From Streptomyces rubellomurinus (GTDB lineage Bacteria > Actinomycetota > Actinomycetes > Streptomycetales > Streptomycetaceae), in NCBI RefSeq assembly GCF_000961885.1, contig NZ_JZKH01000004.1, positions 1 through 64,000 of the forward strand: a stretch of DNA of 64,000 nt, in the 5' to 3' direction. The notes below the pieces were generated by a model. That model did not search any database. It saw only the letters and a list, made by a program, of their open reading frames with translations, and was not told where the DNA came from. The translations under genes were made by a program, and so were the position numbers. The stretch's first letter is position 1. Each line of letters starts with the position of its first letter. Of the stretch, positions 41,985 through 50,580 are shown one piece after another.

Positions 41985-43199
41985 TCAGACGTCGGTCGAG
42001 CCGTCCAGGTTGACGTAGGCGTAGAAGACGCCGATGTCGTAGCCGTCCTTCTGGGTGTTGAAGGTGGCGGTCAGGTCGGTGTCCCCGTTGCGCAGGAACG
42101 GCGAGATGTCCCAGCGGTTGGAGTCGTAGCCGAAGTTGTTGCGGTTGTACGGGTTCCGGGCGAACTGGTCGGCCGGGGTGAGCTCCTCGATGGTGGAGTT
42201 GAAGGCGTCGTTCGGCGCGTGGTTGACGTCCTGGAAGAGCGTCGACGGCCCGTTGGTGGACTTGACCGACAGGGTGTCGCCGGTCCACTTGAGGTCGCCG
42301 TCGTAGACGACGAAGCCGAGCTTGCCCCCGACCGGGCCGCTGTGCGGGGTCTGCAGCCCGCCCAGGTGGATGTCCAGCTGCGGGCTGTCCGGCAGTTCGA
42401 CCTGGAAGCCGTCCCACAGGTGGATGTGGCGCATCGGCTTGCAGTCGTTCTCGTACGCGACCACGATCGTCCAGCCGCCCCAGCTGTGCGGCTTGACCAC
42501 CGAGTCCATGTTGGCGACGGTGTACGTGCCGTTGCCGGCCTGCTTGACGAGGTCGGTGATGTCGGCGGAGGCCTGGTAGCTGCTCTCCACGTCGGTGGTG
42601 ATGTAGCCGATGGACGGCTGGTCGTTGTTGACGGCCCGGTACTGCGCCTCGCCCGGGATCTTCAGGTAGACCCCGTCGATCTGGCTCTCCGGCAGCACGG
42701 TGTCGCCGATGCCGCGGGTGCCGCCCCAGTACAGCCGCGCGTACTTGACCTTGGAGCCGTCGAGCAGGCCGAGGTCGGCGGAGCTGGCGGAGTAGATCGG
42801 ATCGCCCTCCGGGCCGATCGAGCCCGGGTCGATGTTGATGTACTTCATCTCGTACTTGTTGTTGATCGGCATCGGGCCGAGGCCCTGGCGGGCCTGCTCG
42901 CACGGCACCTGGGCCGGGTCCAGGGGGGCCTTGGTCTCGTCACAGGTCATCAGCGAGTTGCTGATCCGGGTGATGGAACCGTGGAAGTCACCCTGGAAAC
43001 GGGTGGTGAAGGGCAGCGGGTTCGAGGCGATGGTCGTGGCTCGCGGGTCGGCCTTCGACGAGCCCGAGCCCCGGGCGTCGGCGAGCGTGGGGGCGACCAG
43101 CAACTGGCCCGCGGCGGCGGCGAGGGCGGTGCCGACGACGACGGCCCGGCGGGCGGTCAGGCGGGTGGCGGCGGCACGGCTGACGGATGAGGAGGGCAT
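41985..43199 (-). CDS. Secreted DUF3344 domain protein
   Basis: A 404-residue exported protein. The signal region ([20 protein letters not shown]) has two Arg and may be Sec or Tat. The mature part matches the DUF3344 type: [45 protein letters not shown] and a beta-rich architecture, with aromatic-rich strands and likely cell-surface location. The function is not known. ATG 43199 follows GAGAGGACCCC. It is divergent from the arc operon across a 296-base region. The protein has fewer charged repeats and more Asn than its neighbours. Confidence 0.85.
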   Translation of the reverse strand: MPSSSVSRAAATRLTARRAVVVGTALAAAAGQLLVAPTLADARGSGSSKADPRATTIASNPLPFTTRFQGDFHGSITRISNSLMTCDETKAPLDPAQVPCEQARQGLGPMPINNKYEMKYINIDPGSIGPEGDPIYSASSADLGLLDGSKVKYARLYWGGTRGIGDTVLPESQIDGVYLKIPGEAQYRAVNNDQPSIGYITTDVESSYQASADITDLVKQAGNGTYTVANMDSVVKPHSWGGWTIVVAYENDCKPMRHIHLWDGFQVELPDSPQLDIHLGGLQTPHSGPVGGKLGFVVYDGDLKWTGDTLSVKSTNGPSTLFQDVNHAPNDAFNSTIEELTPADQFARNPYNRNNFGYDSNRWDISPFLRNGDTDLTATFNTQKDGYDIGVFYAYVNLDGSTDV

Positions 43200-43384
43200 G
43201 GGGTCCTCTCGGGACGAAACGGACGTGCATCCCATCGGACCACACCGTTTCGCCACGGACTCGCCGCATTCCGCCACTGGAGAAACGTTCCGGCGGAGCT
43301 TCACCCGCGCGGAGGCCCCCGCCGCCCCGGTGGACGCCCGGGACCATCGGGTGGGTGCGGCAGGGACCGCCGGCGTGGGTGACC

Positions 43385-43463
43385 GGGACGGTCGGCCCCT
43401 GGGGCGCGCCGCCCGGCGGGTCGAGGATCTTCAGCGACACCACCGCGAGGACCGGCCCGGTCC
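43385..43463 (+). promoter_or_regulatory. DosR/OsdR-like boxes before the arc operon
   Basis: GGGACGGTCGGCCCC (43385-43399) fits the 15-base pattern, 96 bases before the permease start. A second palindromic site, GGACCGGCCCGGTCC (43449-43463), lies closer to the start. The remaining gap between DUF3344 and the permease holds nothing else clear. Confidence 0.5.
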
Positions 43464-43495
43464 CCGGGATCCAGCAGCCGGCGAAGGAGCCCCCG

Positions 43496-44881
43496 ATGTC
43501 CGTACGCGACCGCGCAAGACCACCGGAGAGCACGGCGGACGACGGGACGCCCCGGCGCGGCGGGACCTTCGGGCTCCCCGGCGCCACCGCCCTGGTGGTC
43601 GGCAGCATCATCGGAACCGGGGTGTTCGCGCTGCCCTCGGCGCTCGCCCCGTACGGGCCGATCGCGCTGGTGGCCTTCGTCCTGGTCACCGTGGGCGCGC
43701 TGGCGCTCGCCGTGACCTTCGGCCGCCTGTCGGAGCGGGTGCCGGGCAGCGGCGGCCCGTACGTCTACGCCCGGGAGGCGTTCGGCGAGTTCGCCGGGTT
43801 CCTCACCGCCTGGTCGTACTGGATCACGGCCTGGGCCGGGAACGCCGCGATCGCGGTGGCCTGGGTCGGCTACGTCGAGGTGTTCGTCAACAAGGGCCAC
43901 CACACCTGGGCCTCGATCGCGATCGCCCTGGTGGGCCTGTGGCTGCCCGCGATCGTGAACCTGACCGGGGTGCGCGCGATCGGGGCCTTCCAGGTCGTCA
44001 CCACCGTGCTGAAGTTCCTGCCGCTGGCGTTCATGGCCACGGCCGGCCTGCTGTTCGTGAAGTCCGGCAACTTCGGGGCCTTCAACGCGAGCGGCGGCTC
44101 GGCGCTGGGCGCCGTCTCGGCGGCCGGGGCGATCGCGCTGTTCAGCTACATCGGCCTGGAGACCGCCTCGGTGGCGGCCGGGCGGGTGCGCGACCCGAAG
44201 CGCAACGTGCCGCGGGCGACGGTGTACGGCACCCTGGCCTGCGCGGCGATCTACCTGCTCGGCACCCTGGCGGTGTTCGGCACCGTCCCGCACGACCGGC
44301 TCGGCTCCTCCGCCGCGCCGTTCACCGACGCCATGAACGGCATCGCCGGCGGGCACTGGGCCGGGAACCTGGTCGCCGTCGCCGCGATCGTCTCCGGGCT
44401 CGGGGCGCTGAACGGCTGGACGCTGATCTGCGCCGAGATGCCCATGGCCGCCGCCCGGGACGGGCTGTTCCCGTCCGCCTTCGCCGGCACCCGGGGCCGC
44501 GGCGAGGTGCCGGCCTTCGGCATCGTCTCCGCGACGGTGCTCGCCTCGGCGCTCACCGTGATCAGCTACACCCGCTTCACCCGGGTGTTCACCGAGATCG
44601 TGCTGCTGAGCGTGCTCACCGCCGTCATCCCGTATCTCGTCTCGGCCGCCGCCCAGCTGTACTGGCTGGCGCAGCACGGCCGGGCGGAACTGGACCGGCG
44701 CCGCCTCCTGCGCGACACGGCCGTCACCGTCCTGGCCCTGGCCTTCTCCTACTGGTCGATCCAGGGCAGCGGCTACCAGACCGTCTACTACGGCCTGTTC
44801 GCCGTCCTGCTCGGCATCCCCGTCCACATCTGGCTGAAGCGGCCGCACGTCCGGCCGATGACGCCGCGCCACCAGCACTGA
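43496..44881 (+). CDS. APC-family amino-acid permease (probable arginine/ornithine exchanger)
   Basis: A 461-residue permease with about 12 membrane helices. The first helix carries the APC substrate-backbone motif [14 protein letters not shown], and later [20 protein letters not shown] matches basic amino-acid antiporters. Position at the head of arcA-arcB-arcC suggests it swaps extracellular arginine for ornithine, as ArcD does; this is inferred from context. ATG 43496 follows AAGGAGCCCCCG. A 33-base gap separates it from arcA. Confidence 0.87.
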   Translation: MSVRDRARPPESTADDGTPRRGGTFGLPGATALVVGSIIGTGVFALPSALAPYGPIALVAFVLVTVGALALAVTFGRLSERVPGSGGPYVYAREAFGEFAGFLTAWSYWITAWAGNAAIAVAWVGYVEVFVNKGHHTWASIAIALVGLWLPAIVNLTGVRAIGAFQVVTTVLKFLPLAFMATAGLLFVKSGNFGAFNASGGSALGAVSAAGAIALFSYIGLETASVAAGRVRDPKRNVPRATVYGTLACAAIYLLGTLAVFGTVPHDRLGSSAAPFTDAMNGIAGGHWAGNLVAVAAIVSGLGALNGWTLICAEMPMAAARDGLFPSAFAGTRGRGEVPAFGIVSATVLASALTVISYTRFTRVFTEIVLLSVLTAVIPYLVSAAAQLYWLAQHGRAELDRRRLLRDTAVTVLALAFSYWSIQGSGYQTVYYGLFAVLLGIPVHIWLKRPHVRPMTPRHQH

Positions 44882-44914
44882 GAACCGTCCTTGACCACGA
44901 GGGAGCACACCGAG

Positions 44915-46138
44915 ATGTCCACTCTGCGCGTCGACTCGGAGGCCGGCCGCCTGCGGCAGGTGATCCTGCACCGCCCGGGCCTGGAACTCGCCCGGCTGAC
45001 CCCCCGCAACGTCGACGACCTGCTCTTCGACGACATCCTGTGGGCCAAGCGCGCCCGCGAGGAGCACGACGCCTTCGCCCAGGTGCTGCGCGACCACGGC
45101 GTGCGCGTCCACCACTACGCCGACCTGCTCGCCGAGACGCTCGACCTGCCGCCCGCCCGGGCCTGGCTGCTCGGCCAGGTCGTCACCCCCGCCGTCGTCG
45201 GGCCCGCGCTCGTCGAGCCGGTCCGGGAGCTGAGCGAACAGCTCGACGGCGCCACCCTCGCCGCGTACCTGATCGGCGGGGTCCTCAAGGCCGACCTGCC
45301 GCTGCGCACCCCCCGCAGCCTGCTCTGGAGCACCCTCGGCGAGCAGGACTTCGCCCTCCCACCACTGCCCAACCAGCTCTTCCCGCGCGACAACTCCTGT
45401 TGGATCGGCGGCCGTTACAGCCTCAACCCGATGGCCAGGCCGGCCCGCCGGCGGGAGACCCTGCACACCGCCGCGATCTACCGCTTCCACCCGCTGTTCG
45501 CCGAGACCGCGCCCCCGCTGCTCGACGGCACCACCACGGCCCCCGGGTTGACCCTGGAGGGCGGGGACGTGCACGTCGTCGCCCCCGGCGTGGTCATGGT
45601 CGGCATGGGCGAGCGCACCACCGCGCAGGCCGTCGAGACCCTCGCCCAGCAGCTCTTCCTGACCGGCACCGCGCACCGGCTGATCGCCGTCCGCCTGCCG
45701 GAGAGCCGGGCGTTCATGCACCTGGACACCGTCCTGACGATGATCGACCGGGACACCTTCACCGTCTACCCGGGCCTGGCGGACGACCTGCGCTCCTGGA
45801 CCCTCACCCCGGCGCCCGAACGCCCCGCCGGCTTCGACGTGCGGGCCGACACCGACCTCGCCGCCTCGCTCGCCGAGGCGCTCGGCCTGGACAAGGTCCG
45901 CTTCCTGTCCGCCGAGCAGGACGCCCGGGCCGCCGAGCGCGAACAGTGGGACGACGGCAGCAACTTCCTCGCCCTGGAGCCCGGCGTCGTCGTCGGCTAC
46001 GAGCGCAACACCACCACCAACACGTACCTGCGCAAGCAGGGCGTCGAGATCGTCACCATCGCCGGCTCCGAGCTCGGCCGCGGCCGGGGCGGCCCGCGCT
46101 GCATGAGCTGTCCGATCGAGCGCGACCCCGCCAACTGA
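44915..46138 (+). CDS. arcA: Arginine deiminase
   Basis: A 407-residue enzyme that converts arginine to citrulline and ammonia. Visible family blocks: [58 protein letters not shown] and the catalytic Cys (about residue 396) in [18 protein letters not shown] 44915 is preferred; an in-frame TTG at 44891 has no ribosome binding site. Second gene of the arc operon. Confidence 0.96.
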   Translation: MSTLRVDSEAGRLRQVILHRPGLELARLTPRNVDDLLFDDILWAKRAREEHDAFAQVLRDHGVRVHHYADLLAETLDLPPARAWLLGQVVTPAVVGPALVEPVRELSEQLDGATLAAYLIGGVLKADLPLRTPRSLLWSTLGEQDFALPPLPNQLFPRDNSCWIGGRYSLNPMARPARRRETLHTAAIYRFHPLFAETAPPLLDGTTTAPGLTLEGGDVHVVAPGVVMVGMGERTTAQAVETLAQQLFLTGTAHRLIAVRLPESRAFMHLDTVLTMIDRDTFTVYPGLADDLRSWTLTPAPERPAGFDVRADTDLAASLAEALGLDKVRFLSAEQDARAAEREQWDDGSNFLALEPGVVVGYERNTTTNTYLRKQGVEIVTIAGSELGRGRGGPRCMSCPIERDPAN

Positions 46139-46194
46139 CCACCGAGCCGGCCACCGAGTCGGCCACCGAGCCGATCACCCGAGGAGCAACCGCC

Positions 46195-47199
46195 ATGACC
46201 GTCGACCTCACCGGCCGCCACTACCTGCGCGAACTCGACTTCACCGCCGCCGAGATCCACCACCTGCTCGACCTCGCCGCCGAACTGAAGGCCGCCCGGC
46301 AGGCCGGCACCGAGACACCCCGGCTGACCGGCCGCAGGATCGCCCTGATCTTCGAGAAGAGCTCCACCCGGACCCGCTGCGCCTTCGAGGTCGCCGCGGC
46401 CGACCAGGGCGCCATGACCACCTACCTCGGCCCGGACGGCTCGCACCTCGGCCACAAGGAGAGCATCGCCGACACCGCCCGGGTCCTCGGCCGGATGTAC
46501 GACGCCGTCGAGTACCGCGGCTTCGAGCAGGACGCCGTCACCGAACTCGCCGCCCACGCCGGAGTCCCCGTCTACAACGGCCTCACCGACCAGTGCCACC
46601 CCACCCAGAGCCTGTGCGACGTGTTCACGATGCGCGAGCACGCCGGGAAACCGCTGGAGGAGATCTCTTTCTGCTACCTCGGTGACGCCCGCAACAACAC
46701 CGCCAACTCCCTGGCGGTCATGGGCAGTCTGCTCGGCATGGACGTGCGCGTCGCGGCCCCGCGCGAGCTGTGGCCCGCCCCCGCGCTGGTCTCCGACTGC
46801 CTCCGGCTCGGCCGGGACAGCGGCGCCCGGCTCACGCTCTGCGAGGAGGTCGAGGAAGCCGTGACCGGGGCGGACTACCTCTACACCGACGTGTGGGTCT
46901 CCATGGGCGAGGACCACGCCCGCTGGCCCGAGCGCATCGCCCGGCTGCTGCCGTACCAGGTCAACGCCAAGACCCTGGCGGCCACCGGCAACCCCGACAC
47001 GGCCTTCCTGCACTGCCTGCCCGCCCTGCACGACCGCCGTACCGACCTCGGCGCCGAACTCGCCGAGGAGCACGGGCTCGACGGCCTCGAAGTCACCGAC
47101 GAGGTCTTCGAGTCGCCGGCCTCGCTGGTCTTCGACCAGGCCGAGAACCGCATGCACACCATCAAGGCGATCCTGGTCGCCACCCTCGGGAGGAAGTGA
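46195..47199 (+). CDS. arcB: Catabolic ornithine carbamoyltransferase
   Basis: A 334-residue enzyme that, in this operon, splits citrulline with phosphate to ornithine and carbamoyl phosphate. It shows the carbamoyl-phosphate loop [25 protein letters not shown], the ornithine-binding [11 protein letters not shown] and [12 protein letters not shown]. Length is typical. ATG 46195 follows GAGGAGCAACCGCC. The 56-base gap to arcA contains three near-copies of ACCGAGCCGGCC, without clear regulatory meaning. Confidence 0.95.
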   Translation: MTVDLTGRHYLRELDFTAAEIHHLLDLAAELKAARQAGTETPRLTGRRIALIFEKSSTRTRCAFEVAAADQGAMTTYLGPDGSHLGHKESIADTARVLGRMYDAVEYRGFEQDAVTELAAHAGVPVYNGLTDQCHPTQSLCDVFTMREHAGKPLEEISFCYLGDARNNTANSLAVMGSLLGMDVRVAAPRELWPAPALVSDCLRLGRDSGARLTLCEEVEEAVTGADYLYTDVWVSMGEDHARWPERIARLLPYQVNAKTLAATGNPDTAFLHCLPALHDRRTDLGAELAEEHGLDGLEVTDEVFESPASLVFDQAENRMHTIKAILVATLGRK

Positions 47200-47201
47200 C
47201 C

Positions 47202-48197
47202 ATGCGCATCGTCGCCGCCCTCGGCGGGAACGCGCTGCTCCGGCGGGGCGAACACCCCGACGCCGCCGTCCAGCAGCACCACGTCCACGACGCCGCCCGC
47301 TCGCTCGCCGAACTCGTCACCGCCGGAAACGAGTTGGTGATCACCCACGGCAACGGGCCGCAGATCGGCCTGCTCGCCCAGGAGAGCGAGAGCGACCCGG
47401 AGCTCACCGCGCCCTACCCGCTGGACGTCCTCGGCGCCCAGACCCAGGGCATGATCGCCACCCTGCTCGTCCGCGAGCTCCTGGGCCGGCTTCCCGGCCG
47501 GGCCGTCACCGCGCTGACCACCCACACCGAGGTGGACCCGGACGACCCCGCGTTCGAGAGTCCCGGGAAGTTCATCGGCGGGCGGCTCACCGAGCGGCAG
47601 GCCAGGGCGATGGAGACCGAGCGCGGCTGGACCACGGCGCGCGACGGTGAACACCTGCGCCGGGTCGTCCCCTCGCCCCGCCCCACCGCGATCGTCGAAC
47701 TCCCCGCCGTCCGGGCCCTGCTGGCGACCGGAGCGGTCGTGATCGCCGCCGGGGGCGGCGGAGTCCCGGTCACCCGGGACCGGGACACCGGCCTGGTGCG
47801 CGGCATCGAGGCCGTCGTCGACAAGGACCTGGCCGCCGCGCTGCTCGCCGAACAGCTCGACGCCGACGCCCTGTTGATCCTCACCGACGTCACCCACGTG
47901 TTCACCCGCTTCGGCACCTCCCGCCCCGGCCCGCTGGTCACCGCCACCCCCGGCCGGCTGCGCGAACTGGACCTCCCGGAAGGGTCGATGCGCCCCAAGG
48001 CCGAGGCCGCCGCCGCCTTCGCCGAACGGACCGGCGGCCTCGCGGCCATCGGCCCCCTCGACGACGCCCTCGGCACCATCCTCGGCACCACCGGCACCAC
48101 CATCCGCGCGCTGCCGGCACCCGCGGGACCGGGACCCGAGGCACTGCCGAAGGGACCTTCAGCCCTCGGCCCCGCCGACCGGCACGCGGCAGTCTGA
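47202..48197 (+). CDS. arcC: Carbamate kinase
   Basis: A 331-residue kinase that transfers the phosphate of carbamoyl phosphate to ADP, the ATP-yielding step of the arginine deiminase pathway. Blocks: VAALGGNALLRRGE, VITHGNGPQIGLLAQE, VIAAGGGGVPV, GIEAVVDKDLAAALLA and GSMRPKAEAAAAFAE. ATG 47202 lies 2 bases after the arcB stop behind GGGAGGAAG. The 3' end carries the DosR-like box used by the hibernation factor gene, so the last 15 codons serve two purposes. Confidence 0.95.
   Translation: MRIVAALGGNALLRRGEHPDAAVQQHHVHDAARSLAELVTAGNELVITHGNGPQIGLLAQESESDPELTAPYPLDVLGAQTQGMIATLLVRELLGRLPGRAVTALTTHTEVDPDDPAFESPGKFIGGRLTERQARAMETERGWTTARDGEHLRRVVPSPRPTAIVELPAVRALLATGAVVIAAGGGGVPVTRDRDTGLVRGIEAVVDKDLAAALLAEQLDADALLILTDVTHVFTRFGTSRPGPLVTATPGRLRELDLPEGSMRPKAEAAAAFAERTGGLAAIGPLDDALGTILGTTGTTIRALPAPAGPGPEALPKGPSALGPADRHAAV
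48152..48166 (+). promoter_or_regulatory. DosR/OsdR-like box inside the end of arcC
   Basis: GGGACCTTCAGCCCT, 56 bases before the hibernation-factor start. It differs by one base from the reverse complement of the site at 56327-56341. Confidence 0.65.
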
Positions 48198-48222
48198 GAA
48201 CCACCCGCAAAGGAGAACCCTG

Positions 48223-49014
48223 ATGACCCGTCTGCAGAGCCGGCCCGCCACCGAAGTCCTGGTGGCGACCCGCGGCGAAGTCTCGCCGGCCGCGCCCGAC
48301 TACGCCCGCACCAAGCTGCACGCCGTCCTCGAACGCCTCGACGAGCCGGTCCTCGCGGCCCGGGTGAAGCTCACCCAGGAGGCCAACCACGCCGTCGCCA
48401 GGCCGTCGATCGCCCAGGCCGTGATCGACCTCAACGGACGGCCGGTACGAGCCCAGGTCGCCGCCACCACCATGCAGGAGGCCGTCGACCTGCTCCAGGA
48501 CCGCCTCAACGCCCGGATCGCCCGCGTCCGGACCCACCGGCGGCACCACCACCGCCACCACGCCGAGACGCCCGCGGTCGTGCCCGCGCCCACCGGGCAG
48601 GAGCACCGGCCGCAGCGCCGCGCGCTGGGCGTCGAGGAGCGCCGGGTCGTGCGGCACAAGACCTACAGCCTCGCGCGGCAGACCGGCTGGTCGGCGGTGT
48701 TCGAACTGGAGGCGATGGACTACGACTTCCACCTGTACACCGACACGGAGACGGGCCACGAGAGCGTCGTCCACCGGGACGCGGCGACCGGCGAGTACCG
48801 GATCACCTCGGCCGGCACCACGCCCGACACCGACCCGGGCCTCCCGGTGACCGCCGCCGGCGCCCCCGCGCTCACCGTCGCCGAGGCGGCCGCGCGCCTG
48901 GACCTGGGCGGCCTGCCGTTCGTCTTCTTCACGGACGCCGCGACCGGCCGGGGCAACGTCCTGTACCACCGGTACGACGGCCACTACGGCCTCATCACTC
49001 CCGTGGACCAGTAA
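48223..49014 (+). CDS. hpf: Ribosome hibernation promoting factor, long form
   Basis: A 263-residue protein. The N-terminal S30AE/YfiA-like domain covers about 1-105 (ARVKLTQEANHAVARPSIAQ), then a His/Arg-rich linker (RTHRRHHHRHHAE), then the dimerisation domain typical of long HPF (RVVRHKTYSLARQTGWSAVF, MDYDFHLYTDTETG), followed by a second, diverged copy of it (LPFVFFTDAATGRGNVLYHR). It stalls 70S ribosomes and pairs them into 100S dimers at low energy. ATG 48223 follows AAAGGAGAACC. The double C-terminal domain is less usual. It lies 25 bases after arcC and has its own DosR-like box. Confidence 0.9.
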   Translation: MTRLQSRPATEVLVATRGEVSPAAPDYARTKLHAVLERLDEPVLAARVKLTQEANHAVARPSIAQAVIDLNGRPVRAQVAATTMQEAVDLLQDRLNARIARVRTHRRHHHRHHAETPAVVPAPTGQEHRPQRRALGVEERRVVRHKTYSLARQTGWSAVFELEAMDYDFHLYTDTETGHESVVHRDAATGEYRITSAGTTPDTDPGLPVTAAGAPALTVAEAAARLDLGGLPFVFFTDAATGRGNVLYHRYDGHYGLITPVDQ

Positions 49015-49062
49015 CGGGGGTGAGGCCCGGCCGGTCGTGGGGGCCGGACCGGGCCCACGCAG

Positions 49063-49096
49063 AGCGCCGGGAGCGGGTGGGGCCGCTCCCGGCGCT
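49063..49096 (+). terminator. 14-bp stem terminator after hpf
   Basis: AGCGCCGGGAGCGG (49063-49076) and CCGCTCCCGGCGCT (49083-49096) pair perfectly, followed by GCTTTGTG. Confidence 0.85.
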
Positions 49097-49143
49097 GCTT
49101 TGTGTCTGCTGCCTCGGGGCGTGCCCGTGTCGCGGGCAGCAAG

Positions 49144-49178
49144 AAGCCCTCCCCGGATCGGCGATCCGGGGAGGGCTT
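49144..49178. terminator. 16-bp stem hairpin
   Basis: AAGCCCTCCCCGGATC (49144-49159) and GATCCGGGGAGGGCTT (49163-49178) pair perfectly around 3 bases. It probably terminated the minus-strand gene whose tail is at 49195-49320. Confidence 0.75.
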
Positions 49179-49194
49179 CGAGTTACCGGGGGGC

Positions 49195-49320
49195 TCAGGC
49201 GAAGGCGGTCTTGAGGGCGGCGAGGACGGCGTCGGGCTCGGTCAGGGCGTGGTGCACCGGCGGGACGGGCAGGTCGAGCCCGAGCAGGCGGTAGGCGGTG
49301 ACGGCCTCGGACCAGGGCCG
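49195..49320 (-). pseudogene. Possible 3' remnant of an unidentified gene
   Basis: On the minus strand about 40 codons ending at TGA 49195-49197 encode WSEAVTAYRLLGLDLPVP and EPDAVLAALKTAFA, which reads as an ordinary protein C-terminus, followed at once by a strong hairpin. No start, ribosome binding site or domain is seen upstream. I cannot name the parent family. Confidence 0.35.
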
Positions 49321-49344
49321 TTCGGGCGGACCGGGGGAGCGGCA

Positions 49345-49359
49345 GGGACCTTCGGACCG
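49345..49359 (+). promoter_or_regulatory. DosR/OsdR-like box before a USP gene
   Basis: GGGACCTTCGGACCG, 116 bases before ATG 49476. Nine of the first nine bases match the box at 48152. Confidence 0.6.
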
Positions 49360-49475
49360 CACCGGAGGGCTGCTCGGCCCCTGTGGCCCTCCCGGGGCGA
49401 GCGGGAGTGTGGAGCAGGACACCGAGGGTCGCGTGCAGCTGCGCCGCGACCGGTGAACGAGGGAGGAGCGTCGTC

Positions 49476-50336
49476 ATGTCGCACGCCGTAGTGGTCGGAG
49501 TCGACGGTTCGGAAGCGAGCTGGGCCGCCGCCGAGTGGGCCGCGCGGGAGGCCGAGCGCAGCGGCCGGCCCCTGTGCATGCTCCACGTCGGGGCGCAGGA
49601 GGAGTTCGCGCCCACGGAGCCGGACGAGGCCGTCGAGCCCCTGCCGCAGGCGGTGCTCGCCGTCCGGGACCACATCGCGGGCGTCCTGCCGGGCCTGGAG
49701 CTCACCTGCCGGCACGTCCCCGGCAACCCGGCGTACGCGCTGGCCGCCGCCGGCTGGCGGGACAGCCTGCTGGTCGTCGGCTCGCGCGGGACCGGCGGGT
49801 TCGCCGGGCTGCTGGTCGGCTCGACCGCGCTGCGCACGGCGGCGCGGGCGCACTGCCCGGTGGTGCTGGTGCGGGCCGGGTCGGAGGGCCAGGGGGCCGC
49901 CGGCGGCGACGTGCTGGTCGGGCTGGACAGCGTGCGGCCCTGCGGCGAGCTGCTCTCCTTCGCCTTCGCGGAGGCCGCCGCGCGCGGCGCGACCCTGCGG
50001 GCGCTGGAGAGCCGGACGTACCAGTCCGGGCCGTACGTGACGGAGGGGCCGGTGGACCAGCGGGAGATCAGGGACGCCCTGGCGGAGGCGGAGCTGACGC
50101 GCCTGCGGGACACGCTGGCGCCCTGGCGGGAGAAGCACCCCGAGGTCCGCGTCGAGGCCGAGGTGACGGCGTGGCCGGCCGGGCGGGCGCTGGTGGAGGC
50201 GTCCCGGGGCGCCGCGCTGACCGTGGTGGGCCGCCGGACGTCCGGGCTGCACGCGGCCGCGCCCTGGCTCGGCGGCGTGGCGCACGCCGTGCTGCACCAC
50301 GCGCACGGCCCGGTGGCGGTCGTGCCGCACGACTGA
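49476..50336 (+). CDS. Universal stress protein, tandem UspA domains
   Basis: A 286-residue tandem UspA protein similar in plan to the one at 35679. Domain 1: VVVGVDGSEASWAAAEWAAR and the loop VVGSRGTGGFAGLLVGSTAL (G-x2-G-x9-G-S/T, ATP-binding type). Domain 2: VLVGLDSVRPCGE and VVGRRTSGLHAAAPWLGG. ATG 49476 follows GGGAGGAGCGTCGTC. Its upstream box and place between hpf and adhE mark it as part of the low-oxygen set. Confidence 0.92.
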   Translation: MSHAVVVGVDGSEASWAAAEWAAREAERSGRPLCMLHVGAQEEFAPTEPDEAVEPLPQAVLAVRDHIAGVLPGLELTCRHVPGNPAYALAAAGWRDSLLVVGSRGTGGFAGLLVGSTALRTAARAHCPVVLVRAGSEGQGAAGGDVLVGLDSVRPCGELLSFAFAEAAARGATLRALESRTYQSGPYVTEGPVDQREIRDALAEAELTRLRDTLAPWREKHPEVRVEAEVTAWPAGRALVEASRGAALTVVGRRTSGLHAAAPWLGGVAHAVLHHAHGPVAVVPHD

Positions 50337-50423
50337 GCCCATCGGCGTGCGGAAAGCGGCCGTGGCACCGACGAACACGTCGGCGCCACGGCCGCCTCGG
50401 CGTTTCCGTGCGGGCGCTCGGCC

Positions 50424-50460
50424 GGGACCAGCGGTCCCCGGAGACGGGACCTTCGACTAC
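50424..50460 (+). promoter_or_regulatory. Two DosR/OsdR-like boxes before adhE
   Basis: GGGACC-AGC-GGTCCC (50424-50438) is a perfect palindrome, and GGGACCTTCGACTAC (50446-50460) starts 22 bases later, two helix turns. Another GGGTCCC half-site follows near 50480. The adhE start is about 120 bases downstream. Confidence 0.7.
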
Positions 50461-50580
50461 CGGGTGTGCCCCTTCGGCAGGGTCCCGGGCAGAGCCGGCC
50501 GGGGGAGGGTGGAGGTGGCAGCGCGAGCGGGACAGCCGCTCGCGCGAGCCCTGATGACGAACCGAAAGGTGGTCGTAGCC

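Larger units (their letters stand above)
49015..49475. other. 461-base gap between hpf and USP genes
   Basis: It contains the hpf terminator (49063-49096), a second strong hairpin (49144-49178), a minus-strand gene remnant (49195-49320) and a DosR-like box (49345-49359). Hairpin plus remnant are consistent with the tail end of a deleted minus-strand gene. Confidence 0.5.

Noticed and set aside
46139..46194. ACCGAG(C/T)CGGCC repeats between arcA and arcB as a regulatory element
   Set aside because: Three short imperfect units in a 56-base operon gap; no hairpin or promoter features stand out.
42832..47199. A 1455-codon plus-strand frame ending in arcB
   Set aside because: Only the last 334 codons are real (arcB from ATG 46195); the rest is out of frame with the DUF3344, permease and arcA genes.
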